Origin: Exiguobacterium artemiae 255-15
GTDB taxonomy: Bacteria > Bacillota > Bacilli > Exiguobacteriales > Exiguobacteriaceae
DNA length: 64,000 nucleotides
Reading direction: 5' to 3'
Assembly: GCF_000019905.1 (NCBI RefSeq)
Contig: NC_010556.1
Span: forward strand, 1,638,001 to 1,702,000
Both the position numbers and the translations under genes were made by a program. Under the pieces are notes generated by a model. It was not told the origin of the DNA and did no database searches. It saw only the letters and a list, made by a program, of their open reading frames with translations. The stretch's first letter is position 1; each line of letters begins with the position of its first letter. Of the stretch, positions 7,310 to 15,986 are shown piece by piece.

Positions 7310-7510
7310 ATGGAACAAGGTAAAGTGAAATGGTTTAACGCAGAAAAAGGTTTTGGCTTCATCGAACGTGAAAGCGGCGACGACGTTTTCGTTCACTTCT
7401 CAGCTATTCAAACAGACGGTTTCAAATCACTTGACGAAGGTCAAGAAGTTTCGTTTGAAGTTGAAGAAGGCCAACGCGGACCACAAGCAACTAACGTTAC
7501 TAAACTTTAA
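7310..7510 (+). CDS. csp: Cold-shock protein, copy 3 (type A: Lys5/Ser22)
   Basis: A 66-residue cold-shock domain protein with the same amino-acid sequence as copy 1. It lies 403 bp after copy 2 and 403 bp before copy 4, and its promoter, leader and downstream region are nearly identical to theirs. Together with copy 4 it repeats the A-B order of copies 1 and 2, which points to duplication of a two-gene block. Confidence 0.97.
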   Translation: MEQGKVKWFNAEKGFGFIERESGDDVFVHFSAIQTDGFKSLDEGQEVSFEVEEGQRGPQATNVTKL

Positions 7511-7518
7511 TTTTCCTG

Positions 7519-7550
7519 AGAGGAAGCGCAGCCGCGTTTCCTCTTTTTTT
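7519..7550 (+). terminator. Terminator of csp copy 3
   Basis: The same hairpin as after copy 2, exactly 403 bp further on, then seven T. Confidence 0.9.
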
Positions 7551-7589
7551 AATTTTTTTCAATCTCCACTATCTTTTTCAAACCGGACA

Positions 7590-7712
7590 TGGTATATTAT
7601 TAAGTAATTATTGTTGTTCGGTGGAGATACAAAGGTTACACTTTTGACTCGATGAAATTGATCACGGTAGTAATAATCAGTATGACTCAGTCATACGCAG
7701 GAGGCAACACAC
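7590..7712 (+). promoter_or_regulatory. csp copy 4 promoter and leader
   Basis: Extended -10 TGG TATATT at 7593-7598. The leader is virtually identical to that of copy 3, including hairpin GTATGAC TCA GTCATAC next to GCAGGAGG. Confidence 0.7.
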
Positions 7713-7913
7713 ATGGAACAAGGTACAGTAAAATGGTTTAACGCAGAAAAAGGTTTTGGCTTCATCGAACGTGAAAACGGCGACGACGTTTTCGTTCACT
7801 TCTCAGCTATTCAAACAGACGGTTTCAAATCACTTGACGAAGGTCAAGAAGTTTCGTTTGAAGTTGAAGAAGGCCAACGCGGACCACAAGCAACTAACGT
7901 TACTAAACTTTAA
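7713..7913 (+). CDS. csp: Cold-shock protein, copy 4 (type B: Thr5/Asn22)
   Basis: A 66-residue cold-shock domain protein identical to copy 2 and the last of the array. Its upstream region copies that of copy 3, but its terminator differs from those of copies 1 to 3, which marks the end of the duplicated block. Confidence 0.97.
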   Translation: MEQGTVKWFNAEKGFGFIERENGDDVFVHFSAIQTDGFKSLDEGQEVSFEVEEGQRGPQATNVTKL

Positions 7914-7919
7914 TTTTCC

Positions 7920-7947
7920 AAGACTCTGCTGTTGCAGGGTCTTTTTT
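7920..7947 (+). terminator. Terminator of csp copy 4
   Basis: Arms AAGACTCTGC and GCAGGGTCTT (one G-U pair) with a 4-nt loop, then T6. Confidence 0.88.
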
Positions 7948-8001
7948 GTTTGATTTTTCTTTGAACTGACTGTTCATTCTAAGACCGAAAGGATGATATT
8001 C

Positions 8002-8388
8002 ATGGAACCATCAGCTAAACACCTTCAACTGCAAACACTCTTGAGCGAACGACATGCTTATTTGATGGAAGGAAACCGAGAAGCGATGCATCAGCTGCTT
8101 TCAAGTGATTTCTCATTCATTGACGGTCAGGGACGGCAGTTTGATGCTGAGACGTATCTCGATCATTATGTCGATCCGGACCAAATTCAATGGAGTAATC
8201 AAATCAGTGAATCGATGGTGGTTGAAGTCTTCGAGACGACGGCTCTCGTCCAGGAAATCGTCGAAGATCATTTTTCATACGGTCGTAGCATGTACATCGG
8301 CCGTTTCCGAAGTGTTTCACTTTATCACTGGGCAAACGAAGGATGGAAATGGCATTTTCACCAACTGACACCTCTTGATCCTTCTTAA
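8002..8388 (+). CDS. NTF2-like (SnoaL/DUF4440-type) protein
   Basis: This protein of about 128 residues has the pattern of small NTF2-fold proteins: an N-terminal helix pair (LQTLLSERHAYLMEGNREAMHQLLSSDFSFIDGQG), then strands with VVEVFETTALVQEIVED, and a Trp-rich end (YHWANEGWKWHFHQLTPL) typical of DUF4440. Such proteins may be enzymes or ligand binders, and no active site can be assigned. ATG at 8002 is chosen because AAAGGA lies 7 nt upstream; the in-frame ATG at 7993 overlaps that site. A terminator follows. Confidence 0.75.
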   Translation: MEPSAKHLQLQTLLSERHAYLMEGNREAMHQLLSSDFSFIDGQGRQFDAETYLDHYVDPDQIQWSNQISESMVVEVFETTALVQEIVEDHFSYGRSMYIGRFRSVSLYHWANEGWKWHFHQLTPLDPS

Positions 8389-8418
8389 GAACAATAAGCT
8401 GTACGGATTTCCCGATCG

Positions 8419-8452
8419 GACCAGTCACTCTTCAGGAGGGTTGGTCTTTTTT
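8419..8452 (+). terminator. Terminator after the NTF2-like gene
   Basis: Arms GACCAGTCACTC and GAGGGTTGGTC (one bulged A, wobble pairs) with a 5-nt loop, then T6. Confidence 0.75.
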
Positions 8453-8510
8453 AATGCACGGATTGATTCGCCCTCCTCTTTCAGAAACTTCATCATACTC
8501 GAAATGAAGT

Positions 8511-8539
8511 TTGATAAACTGTTTTCATTCCGTTACACT
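8511..8539 (+). promoter_or_regulatory. serC-serA operon promoter
   Basis: TTGATA at 8511 and TACACT at 8534 with a 17-nt spacer, about 40 nt before the serC start. Confidence 0.65.
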
Positions 8540-8582
8540 TTAGTTGTGAATATTTTCTGAAAATTATTGGAGGCGGAATGCG

Positions 8583-9647
8583 ATGACTGTATTTAACTTT
8601 TCAGCCGGTCCGGCAGTCCTACCGGTACCGGTCTTACTTAAAGCTCAATCCGAGCTTCTGAATTATCAAGGATCTGGACAGTCTGTTTTAGAATTGAGTC
8701 ATCGTTCCGGCTTATTTGAACATATCATCGAGGAGACAGAGTCTCTGCTTCGGGAGCTTCTCCAAATTCCGGATCATTACCGTGTCTTGTTTTTACAAGG
8801 CGGTGCAACCCTTCAATTTTCTATGTTACCGCTTAATTTAGCGACTGTCCGTCAGCGTGTCGACTTTATCGATACCGGAAGTTGGTCACAAAAAGCGATG
8901 CAGGATGCCGAGGCTTTTATTCAGACCAATATCGTTGCTTCCTCAAAAGCGGACCGCTATCGTTCGATCCCGACCGATACAATCCGTTCTGACGCCGATT
9001 ACCTCCATATCACCTGGAATAATACACTCGAAGGAACCACGTTTACTTCGGTTCCAACAGTCGATGTCCCGTTAGTGGCAGATTTCTCCTCCTCCATCTT
9101 GTCGGAACCGATTGATGTCAGTCAGTTTGACGTGATATATGCCGGGGCTCAAAAAAATCTGGGATCGGCCGGTATGACGCTTGTCATCATAAAGGAGGAT
9201 CTGTTACAACGAACACCGGACCGTTTAGGATCCTATTTACGGTACGATACGCATGCTACTCATCATTCTTTATACAATACACCACCCACATACAGCATCT
9301 ATTTGACGAAACTGGTCCTCGAATGGATTAAAGAGCAGGGATTCGACACAATCGTCGAGCGTAACCGCAAGCAGGCCGCTTCCCTGTATGCTTATTTGGA
9401 CCAATCTACCTTATTCTCAAATCCTGTTGCTATACAGGATCGAAGCCGAATGAATATTCCTTTTACGACCAGTGAAACAGAGTTAGATGAACAATTCCTG
9501 CAATTTGCAGAACGTCATCAGCTCGTGAATTTAAAAGGACATCGTTCTGTCGGAGGAATGCGTGCCAGTCTTTATAACGCGATGCCAACGGCGGGCGTCG
9601 ATGCCCTGATTGCCGTATTAGAACGATTCGAACAGGGGGAACGGTAA
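8583..9647 (+). CDS. serC: Phosphoserine aminotransferase SerC
   Basis: SerC converts 3-phosphohydroxypyruvate and glutamate to phosphoserine with PLP. The 354-residue protein begins FNFSAGPAVLPVPVL, has LFLQGGATLQFSMLPLNL, and carries the PLP lysine in YAGAQKNLGSAGMTLV (about Lys193). The C-terminus has the usual GHRSVGGMRASLYNAM. GGAGG precedes the ATG. The stop directly abuts the serA start, making a serine operon with serA and DUF1015. No classic SerB phosphatase is in the operon. Confidence 0.95.
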   Translation: MTVFNFSAGPAVLPVPVLLKAQSELLNYQGSGQSVLELSHRSGLFEHIIEETESLLRELLQIPDHYRVLFLQGGATLQFSMLPLNLATVRQRVDFIDTGSWSQKAMQDAEAFIQTNIVASSKADRYRSIPTDTIRSDADYLHITWNNTLEGTTFTSVPTVDVPLVADFSSSILSEPIDVSQFDVIYAGAQKNLGSAGMTLVIIKEDLLQRTPDRLGSYLRYDTHATHHSLYNTPPTYSIYLTKLVLEWIKEQGFDTIVERNRKQAASLYAYLDQSTLFSNPVAIQDRSRMNIPFTTSETELDEQFLQFAERHQLVNLKGHRSVGGMRASLYNAMPTAGVDALIAVLERFEQGER

Positions 9648-10805
9648 ATGCATCATGTACAACTATGGAATGACGTGTCTGAAAAAGGGTTAAAACGCTT
9701 CACCGACCACTATGTCGTCAAACAAGACATCGAGGCCGCGGACGCTTTTCTCGTCCGCAGCAAAGATTTACACGGCATGAAGTTCCCGCCTTCCTTAAAA
9801 GCGGTCGCCCGCGCCGGTGTCGGCGTCAACAACATCCCGCTCGACCAATTGGCGAATCGGGGAATTCCGGTTTTCTCAACCCCCGGCGCAAATGCCAACG
9901 CTGTGAAAGAGCTGGTCATCGCAAGCTTATTCCTGACTGCCCGGAAATTAATCCCCAGTATCTTATGGACCAACAACCTGCGTGGACCGGACATCCCGGA
10001 ACGGATTGAAGCGAACAAAAAACAATTTGCCGGCACAGAGTTACTCGGAAAACGGATCGGTATCGTCGGACTCGGTGCGATTGGGGCCAGCTTAGCGAAT
10101 ACACTGCACGAACTCGGGATGACGGTTTCCGGATACGATCCGCATATGTCCGTCGAATCTGCATGGCGCGTCTCGAATCAGGTTCACCGCGTCACCAATC
10201 TTGAAGAATTGCTCACGACAAGTGATTACATTACACTCCACTTGCCGTTGATTGATTCCACCCAACATCTGCTCGATGAACGGTTACTCGGAAAAGTCAA
10301 ACAAGGAGCAACATTACTCAATTTTTCACGTGGTGAATTAATTGACGAACAGGCTTTGGCAACGGTGTTGAAATCAGGGCGGTTATCTAACTATGTCACT
10401 GATTTTCCGAATGCTTTCATTCTTTCTCTTCCTCGTGTCATTCCACTGCCGCATATCGGCGCGTCAACGGCGGAAGCAGAAGAAAATTGTGCCATCATGG
10501 CTGTCGATCAATTGAAGCTGTTCCTTGAGACCGGCAACATCCGGAACGCGGTGAACTTCCCATCGGTCGAATTACCGTATGCCGGTAAACGTCGCCTGAC
10601 AATCGCCCATCAAAATATTCCGAACATGGTCGGTCAAATCGCCTCGGTCCTCGCGACCGAACAAATCAATATTGCCAATATGATCAACGGCAGTAAGGAT
10701 GGTATCGCCTACACGATCATCGATATCGATAACCATCTGGATGAAACGATTTCACTGGAACAATTAAACGCCATTCCCGGTGTACTGAAAACAAGATTAC
10801 TTTAA
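9648..10805 (+). CDS. serA: D-3-phosphoglycerate dehydrogenase SerA (short type with ACT domain)
   Basis: SerA oxidises 3-phosphoglycerate with NAD+ as the first step of serine synthesis. The 385-residue protein has ARAGVGVNNIPLDQL, the Rossmann GIVGLGAIGASLAN (about 135-148), the catalytic Arg in NFSRGELIDEQAL and the His in LPHIGASTAEAEENCA. A C-terminal ACT-like domain (about 315-385, NIPNMVGQIASVLATEQINI) suggests serine feedback. Length fits the short SerA class. ATG follows GGGGGA by 7 nt and touches the serC stop. Confidence 0.93.
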   Translation: MHHVQLWNDVSEKGLKRFTDHYVVKQDIEAADAFLVRSKDLHGMKFPPSLKAVARAGVGVNNIPLDQLANRGIPVFSTPGANANAVKELVIASLFLTARKLIPSILWTNNLRGPDIPERIEANKKQFAGTELLGKRIGIVGLGAIGASLANTLHELGMTVSGYDPHMSVESAWRVSNQVHRVTNLEELLTTSDYITLHLPLIDSTQHLLDERLLGKVKQGATLLNFSRGELIDEQALATVLKSGRLSNYVTDFPNAFILSLPRVIPLPHIGASTAEAEENCAIMAVDQLKLFLETGNIRNAVNFPSVELPYAGKRRLTIAHQNIPNMVGQIASVLATEQINIANMINGSKDGIAYTIIDIDNHLDETISLEQLNAIPGVLKTRLL

Positions 10806-10817
10806 GGAGCGATGACT

Positions 10818-12020
10818 ATGCCTACGTTTGAACCTTTCCATGCCTTGCGACCTGATCCGAAATATGCAGAAGCGTTCTCGTCTCTCCCGTACGATGTCTT
10901 CAATCGCGCGGAGGGACGGTTGGAAGTCCGGCGCCGTCCGTTGTCTTTTTTACGAATCGATAAGGCCGAAGTGACATTACCGGACTTGATTGATGATCAT
11001 GATTCGCGTGTTTATCAGCAAGCAGTCCTTCATTTCAAAGAAGCGATTGAACGCGGGATTCTCCTGACCGATGACGTCGAAAGTTATTATCTCTATCGTC
11101 TGACCGACGGGACGCATACGCAGACCGGCTTTGTCGGTTGTGTCTCTGTCGCGGACTATGACCAAGGTATCATTCGGAAACACGAATTCACACGACCGGA
11201 TAAAGAACGGGACCGCGTCCGTCACGTTCAGTCGCTCGCTGCCCATACCGGTCCGATTTTACTGGCCCATCATCCGGATGATGAACTGAATCGCGTCGTC
11301 TCGGAACAGACGAGTCAATCCCCGCTTTATCAATTTACCGCTGAAGACGGGATTGAGCATACTATCTATAAAATTACGGACCGTGATGCGATGATGACGA
11401 TCGGCAGCCAGTTTGCCCGTCACGATCACCTGTATATTGCTGACGGTCATCATCGGGCTGAAGCCGCTTCACAAGTCGCCCGACTGAATCCTCATGAAGA
11501 TGCTGGTCTGTTTCTCGCCGTCTCTTTTTCAAGTGATCAATTAAACATTCAAGGCTACCATCGTGTCGTCGAAGATTTATACGGTCAGTCGGTTGATGAT
11601 TTGCTTGAAAGACTCAGCAGCCGGTTTAACGTGACCGAAGGACGTGCGACGGAAACCAAAAAACACCGTTTCGAAATGTATGTCAAACAAAAATGGTATA
11701 CACTGGATTACGAGAAAAATCGTGGATCCGTCAAGGAAGATCTCGATGTCGCCATTTTACAGGACGAATTATTGACGCCATTCCTCGGAATTGAAGACCC
11801 TCGAACAGATGCACGGATTCAGTTCGTCGGCGGTGTTCGCGGATATGATGGACTCGAGCAACTGGTTGACCAAGGCACGATGGCCGTCGCATTCCACCTT
11901 CATCCGACGAGCTTAACCGAATTGATGGCGGTCGCTGACTCCGGTGAAGTCATGCCGCCGAAATCGACCTGGTTTGAACCCAAACTAAGAAGCGGTTTGC
12001 TGATTCACCCGTTTTTCTGA
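10818..12020 (+). CDS. DUF1015 family protein in the serine operon
   Basis: This 400-residue protein belongs to DUF1015, often found beside serA and serC. Visible features are an N-terminal FHALRPDPKYAEAFSSLPYDVFN, and YIADGHHRAEAAS (DGHHR at about 209-213), which resembles the Srx/ParB-type phosphoryl-transfer motif of free-serine kinases such as SerK and SbnI. The C-terminal VMPPKSTWFEPKLRSGLL is typical. Its place suggests a role in serine or phosphoserine handling, but the function is not established. ATG at 10818 is preferred over 10812 because GGAG needs about 8 nt of spacing. Confidence 0.85.
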   Translation: MPTFEPFHALRPDPKYAEAFSSLPYDVFNRAEGRLEVRRRPLSFLRIDKAEVTLPDLIDDHDSRVYQQAVLHFKEAIERGILLTDDVESYYLYRLTDGTHTQTGFVGCVSVADYDQGIIRKHEFTRPDKERDRVRHVQSLAAHTGPILLAHHPDDELNRVVSEQTSQSPLYQFTAEDGIEHTIYKITDRDAMMTIGSQFARHDHLYIADGHHRAEAASQVARLNPHEDAGLFLAVSFSSDQLNIQGYHRVVEDLYGQSVDDLLERLSSRFNVTEGRATETKKHRFEMYVKQKWYTLDYEKNRGSVKEDLDVAILQDELLTPFLGIEDPRTDARIQFVGGVRGYDGLEQLVDQGTMAVAFHLHPTSLTELMAVADSGEVMPPKSTWFEPKLRSGLLIHPFF

Positions 12021-12035
12021 TCGTTTTTAGACAAC

Positions 12036-12079
12036 AAAACATCCGTTCAAGAAATTAATTTTTCCTGAACGGATGTTTT
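12036..12079. terminator. Bidirectional terminator between DUF1015 and the GH13 gene
   Basis: AAAACATCCGTTCA and TGAACGGATGTTTT arms with an AT-rich loop serve both converging genes. Confidence 0.9.
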
Positions 12080-12086
12080 AGTTTGG

Positions 12087-13871
12087 TTATGTTGTTTCCA
12101 CCCGGAGAATTTTTCCGGACAACGGACGTACGGTGACGGTTCCCAAATACCGTTGTCCGTCCATTAAATCAACCGCTGCTTTGTCCAAGTCAAAGCGGAT
12201 TTCTTCTGAACCATTGTTAAATCCAATCAAATAGGTCGCTTCATCAGACTGACGACGAACGAGGAAACTTGCCGTCTCATCATCCATTTGTTCGAATTGA
12301 TAGCCGCTCGCGTTGGCGAGAGCGGGGTGCGATTTCCGTAAATCAACCAACTTTGTGATATACGCCAAGAGATCCCTGTCCTGTTCCGCCTGATCCCAGA
12401 CCATACACTTCCGGTTATCCGGATCCTGACCGCCTGTCATACCGATTTCATCTCCGTAATAGATGACCGGACTTCCCGTGAATGTCAGCAGTGACAGCAT
12501 CAACAGTTTCATCCGATCACGGTCCCCATTCGCCCGCGTCAAGGCACGGGGTGTATCATGCGAATCCACCAGATTGAACATCACTTCGTTGACATTCATC
12601 GTATTGCTGTTCAGATTCCTGACGATTGCATGACTGAATTCAGACGCCGTACTTTCATTCGTCGCAAAAAATGTTAAGAAAGCTTCCGTCAATCCGTAGT
12701 TCATGACCGCATCAAACTGATCGCCGAGCAACCACGGTTGTGAATCTGTCCAACACTCGCCGACAATATAGGCTTCCGGATTCGCTGCCCGGACTTCACG
12801 CCGGAACTCACGCCAAAAAGCATGATCCACTTCACTCGCGACATCCAGTCGCCATCCGTCGACGTGGAACTCTTCCACCCAGTAACGCCCAACTTTTAAC
12901 AAGTACTCTTTTACATCAGGATGCGCCGTATTAAGTTTCGGCATATTCCCTTCAAAGGCAAAAACTTCATAGTTCGGCACTGGTGTCGATTGGACCGGGA
13001 ACGAGTCCATCATAAACCAATTCGCATACTGCGACTCATTGCCATGCGCAATGACGTCTTGGAAGGCCGGATGATCAACGCTGACGTGATTAAAGACGGC
13101 GTCCAGTAAAATCCGAATCCCATTTTGATGGAGCAAATGAATCATTTCCCGGAACGTCTCTTCTGTTCCAAAGGCCGGATCGAGTCGTAAATAATCTAAC
13201 GTATCGTATTTATGATTCGACGGTGCGACAAAGACCGGACAAAAATAAATTCCGGTAATCCCCAGCTCTTTTAAGTAATCGATATGATCAATCACTCCTT
13301 GAAAATCGCCCCCGAAATGATTGTCAAACGCCGGTGCTTCGGCACCCCAGGCGATGGTACCCGGACGATCATTCGTCAAATCCCCGTTCGCGAACCGATC
13401 GGGAAAAATTTGATACCAGACGGTGTCTTTGACCCATGACGGCGCATCAAATACATCGACCGCATTCATATATGGGACGGCAAAGTAGTAGCCCGGATGA
13501 TCGAGCGGTACTTCATCGTACCAGCCGCGTTCCGTATAGACGGCCGATTCACCGTTAGCATGAACGTTAAAGCCGTAGCGGACCCGCTTCTTTGGGGGCC
13601 GGATGGCAACGAACCAAAAATCATGTGTCGCATCCGATCCGGCAAACGTCATGTCTGTCGTCTCCGTTTTCCAAAATTTTTCTTTATCCGGATCAAAGTT
13701 CCAGTCCCGATCTTCCTCTTTTTCTGCATCCCATTCATAAGGATCCCCGTGGATCAGTTCAATACGGTCCAGGTCCCCTTTGGCTGACATCAAGCGGATA
13801 TGAACCGCTTCTTGATCGTATGTATAGACATACGGAGACAGGGCCCGGTGAAACACAGCTGCTTTATTCAT
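12087..13871 (-). CDS. GH13 cyclomaltodextrinase / neopullulanase-type alpha-glycosidase
   Basis: This 594-residue enzyme has an N-terminal CBM34-like domain (about 1-125), then WYQIFPDRFANGD opening the barrel. The catalytic Asp is in GWRLDVASEVDH, the acid/base Glu in YIVGECW, and the transition-state Asp in LVDSHDTPRAL; LDAVFNHVS is conserved region I. There is no signal peptide, so it likely acts in the cytoplasm on imported cyclodextrins or maltodextrins. ATG at 13871 has GGGGAGG 5 nt upstream. No maltodextrin transporter lies next to it. Confidence 0.92.
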   Translation of the reverse strand: MNKAAVFHRALSPYVYTYDQEAVHIRLMSAKGDLDRIELIHGDPYEWDAEKEEDRDWNFDPDKEKFWKTETTDMTFAGSDATHDFWFVAIRPPKKRVRYGFNVHANGESAVYTERGWYDEVPLDHPGYYFAVPYMNAVDVFDAPSWVKDTVWYQIFPDRFANGDLTNDRPGTIAWGAEAPAFDNHFGGDFQGVIDHIDYLKELGITGIYFCPVFVAPSNHKYDTLDYLRLDPAFGTEETFREMIHLLHQNGIRILLDAVFNHVSVDHPAFQDVIAHGNESQYANWFMMDSFPVQSTPVPNYEVFAFEGNMPKLNTAHPDVKEYLLKVGRYWVEEFHVDGWRLDVASEVDHAFWREFRREVRAANPEAYIVGECWTDSQPWLLGDQFDAVMNYGLTEAFLTFFATNESTASEFSHAIVRNLNSNTMNVNEVMFNLVDSHDTPRALTRANGDRDRMKLLMLSLLTFTGSPVIYYGDEIGMTGGQDPDNRKCMVWDQAEQDRDLLAYITKLVDLRKSHPALANASGYQFEQMDDETASFLVRRQSDEATYLIGFNNGSEEIRFDLDKAAVDLMDGQRYLGTVTVRPLSGKILRVETT

Positions 13872-13979
13872 AAGTCCCTCCCCTTTCATCCTCTTCATTT
13901 CATCTTCTTTTACTTCCCGATTTCAGACTGTATGTAAACGTCAATCACGAAAAAACAGCGGATTTGCTATCTTTTCAGT

Positions 13980-14008
13980 TTAGCAATCAACAGCTTATGC
14001 GGTATACT
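13980..14008 (+). promoter_or_regulatory. Promoter of the YeeI-type gene
   Basis: TTAGCA at 13980 and TATACT at 14003 with a 17-nt spacer, giving a leader of about 60 nt. Confidence 0.55.
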
Positions 14009-14074
14009 GATGAAGCAGAAGGAACCAAGCAGTTCCTAACTAATTCGAAGTCATGTGAAAGCGAGTGGATTCTG

Positions 14075-14788
14075 ATGGGTCGTAAATGGAATAACATTAA
14101 AGAAAAAAAGGCGTCGAAAGACAAAAATACTAGTCGCGTCTATGCGAAGTTCGGCCGGGAGATTTATGTGGCCGCTAAACAAGGTGAGCCGGATCCGGAA
14201 TCCAACCAGGCATTAAAAGTCGTTCTCGAGCGTGCGAAGACGTATAGCGTTCCTCGCGCCATCGTCGATCGTGCCATCGAAAAAGCAAAAGGCGGCGCGG
14301 AAGAAAACTTTGACGTCTTACGTTATGAAGGGTTTGGACCAAGCGGTTCGATGGTCATCGTCGAGACATTGACGAACAATGTTAACCGGACAGCGTCTGA
14401 CGTCCGGGCTGCATTTGGTAAAAACGGCGGGAATATGGGAGTCAGCGGATCGGTCGCTTACATGTTTGATGCAACAGCGATCTTTGCTTTTGAAGGCAAA
14501 ACGGCAGACGATATTTTGGAATTAATGATGGAAGCGGACATCGATGTCCGTGACATCTTGGAAGAAGAGGAATCGGTCATCATCTATGCCGAGCCGGAAC
14601 AGTTCCATGCCGTTCAAGAGACGTTGAAAGAGGCAGGAATCACTGACTTCTCAGTCGCTGAACTCGTCATGCTTGCGCAAAACGAAGTGACGCTGTCTGA
14701 CGAAGACGTGCAACAGTTTGAAAAAATGATTGATGCGCTCGAAGACCTCGAAGACGTCCAACAAGTCTATCACAACGTCGAACTTTGA
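14075..14788 (+). CDS. yeeI: YebC/PmpR family protein (YeeI type)
   Basis: This 237-residue protein begins [20 protein letters not shown], as B. subtilis YeeI does. The family was named as DNA-binding regulators (PmpR), and recent work links YebC proteins to translation of difficult motifs on the ribosome. Conserved blocks include [35 protein letters not shown] and [16 protein letters not shown]. An upstream in-frame ATG would add 37 residues, but the family start is at 14075. Monocistronic. Confidence 0.93.
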   Translation: MGRKWNNIKEKKASKDKNTSRVYAKFGREIYVAAKQGEPDPESNQALKVVLERAKTYSVPRAIVDRAIEKAKGGAEENFDVLRYEGFGPSGSMVIVETLTNNVNRTASDVRAAFGKNGGNMGVSGSVAYMFDATAIFAFEGKTADDILELMMEADIDVRDILEEEESVIIYAEPEQFHAVQETLKEAGITDFSVAELVMLAQNEVTLSDEDVQQFEKMIDALEDLEDVQQVYHNVEL

Positions 14789-14834
14789 TCGTCGTTTTAT
14801 CCATCAGCCGGTTCTCATACCGGCTTTGATACAC

Positions 14835-14869
14835 AAAAAGGAGTCGGATCTACGTCCGACTCCTTTTTG
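14835..14869. terminator. Strong terminator after yeeI
   Basis: AAAAAGGAGTCGGA and TCCGACTCCTTTTT form a 14-bp stem with a 6-nt loop. Confidence 0.92.
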
Positions 14870-14979
14870 TTTAGCTTCCGTTCGTCTGTGCAAAAAAAAA
14901 CCAGATTCTTTCAAATGTTCTAACTCAGCTGACGCCCATCATCCGGATAGTCACGCGCTGTCAGGATTAATGATAAAGT

Positions 14980-14995
14980 ATGAAACGCGTTTCAT
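14980..14995. promoter_or_regulatory. 16-bp perfect palindrome ATGAAACGCGTTTCAT
   Basis: The palindrome lies about 125 bp before the 15120 gene, in an otherwise gene-free stretch (14870-15119). It resembles LacI-family operators, but the central ACGCGT is out of register with a cre box. It is placed to act on the promoter near 15026. Confidence 0.4.
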
Positions 14996-15025
14996 ATCAA
15001 CACAAAAAAAAGATTCTTTTTGGAG

Positions 15026-15051
15026 GTTTAATTTTTGAATATAATGGGAAA
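15026..15051 (+). promoter_or_regulatory. Candidate sigma-B-like promoter of the 15120 gene
   Basis: GTTTAA at 15026, 14 nt, then GGGAAA approximates the sigma-B consensus GTTTAA-N14-GGGTAT. An overlapping TATAAT at 15040 could be a sigma-A -10, but there is no good -35. Confidence 0.3.
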
Positions 15052-15119
15052 AGACATATTCGATACTGATAGGTGATATATTTTTAGGTCACGTGCTTTT
15101 CACATAAGGAGGAAATGGT

Positions 15120-15413
15120 ATGTCTTATTCATTGATTGAAACTTTTAAACGAATCGTAAGTGAAGCTAATCGCTTTAACCGGGTTGATTTCGGCGGTTAC
15201 GATATCTATATGCAAGCAAATGACGGACGAACGATCACAGCAAAAATTCGTTTCGACGGTGGTGGTCAGGATCAAAACGAAGCGTACCTGTTCCTTGAAT
15301 CGAGTACCGGTCACAGTCGGATGACGACACTGACTCTACATCAATTCGAACATCTCTCTTCTTATACTGCACACAGCGAGCGGATTCAAGCGCTCGTTTC
15401 AACCAGTGCTTAA
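15120..15413 (+). CDS. Hypothetical small protein
   Basis: This 97-residue protein matches no family I know. A strong AAGGAGG 7 nt before the ATG and a terminator behind the stop argue that it is real. It starts with a helix (SLIETFKRIVSEANRFNRVDF) followed by beta-rich sequence (YDIYMQANDGRTITAKIRF) with a GGG turn. There is no signal or membrane segment. It converges with the 15457 gene, and the two share a terminator. Confidence 0.65.
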   Translation: MSYSLIETFKRIVSEANRFNRVDFGGYDIYMQANDGRTITAKIRFDGGGQDQNEAYLFLESSTGHSRMTTLTLHQFEHLSSYTAHSERIQALVSTSA

Positions 15414-15427
15414 TTCCTTATATGACA

Positions 15428-15458
15428 ACACGCCCTCCAATGGAGAGCGTGTTTTTTT
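15428..15458. terminator. Terminator shared by converging small genes
   Basis: ACACGC and GCGTGT outer arms with inner CTCC/GGAG pairs and a T7 run on the plus strand. Confidence 0.85.
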
Positions 15459-15729
15459 ACTGATTTTCTTCCTTTTCAAGACGTTCCAGTTCAGCGTGTG
15501 TTTGCGGGAAACCATTGGCTTGCCAATCCGCGCGATGAATGGAATCGAGTTGTGTTAATCCAACTTCCGTTTCATCTTTTTTTGCATCGACACTCTGCTG
15601 ACGGTCGAGTGCAGTCGGATCACTGAATCCTTGCGACGAATTCCCTGCTTGCTTATAACGTTTGATAGCTAACGCAGATAAGGCTGCGAGCCCCCCAATG
15701 ACTAAACCTTGTTTAAATGACTTTTTCAT
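15457..15729 (-). CDS. Hypothetical small membrane-anchored protein
   Basis: A 90-residue protein with one N-terminal hydrophobic segment after a basic start (MKKSFKQGLVIGGLAALSAL), then a polar, Gln- and Glu-rich tail (DPTALDRQQSVDAKKDETE). Topology suggests a single membrane anchor or uncleaved signal. AGAGGTG lies 5 nt before the ATG. I do not recognise the family. Confidence 0.6.
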   Translation of the reverse strand: MKKSFKQGLVIGGLAALSALAIKRYKQAGNSSQGFSDPTALDRQQSVDAKKDETEVGLTQLDSIHRADWQANGFPQTHAELERLEKEENQ

Positions 15730-15986
15730 GACGACACCTCTGTTCGCTGAATTTTTAGACTTTATTGGTTTTCCCTGAAAAAGACTATTGTAATCAAATT
15801 TCCGCCGTCTTCAAAAATTTTTTCGAACTTTTTTTCAAGTTTTTCTGCCGTGTTCCTACATATTTAATAATTTATTCAAAAACCGCTTTTCTGCACTACC
15901 TCAAGAAGGTTCGGGTCATGCAGAGAGCCGAAATCTACGTTATACTTTTAACAGATGCTTCATAAGAATCGAATGATTGGATAAAA
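15730..15986. other. Gene-free AT-rich stretch before the mrp leader
   Basis: No gene with family support is seen. TATACT at 15941-15946 is a possible mrp -10 element without a good -35. An open frame at 15765 has no ribosome site and looks like chance. Confidence 0.4.

Noticed and set aside
6328-7913. The csp repeats as a CRISPR or satellite array
   Set aside because: Each 403-bp unit holds a complete gene with promoter and terminator; it is a gene-family duplication.
14980-14995. Calling ATGAAACGCGTTTCAT a cre site
   Set aside because: The cre consensus needs CG two bases after AA; here the centre is ACGCGT and out of register.
15765-15965. 66-codon frame before mrpA
   Set aside because: Phe- and Leu-rich because of T-rich DNA, without a ribosome site or homology.
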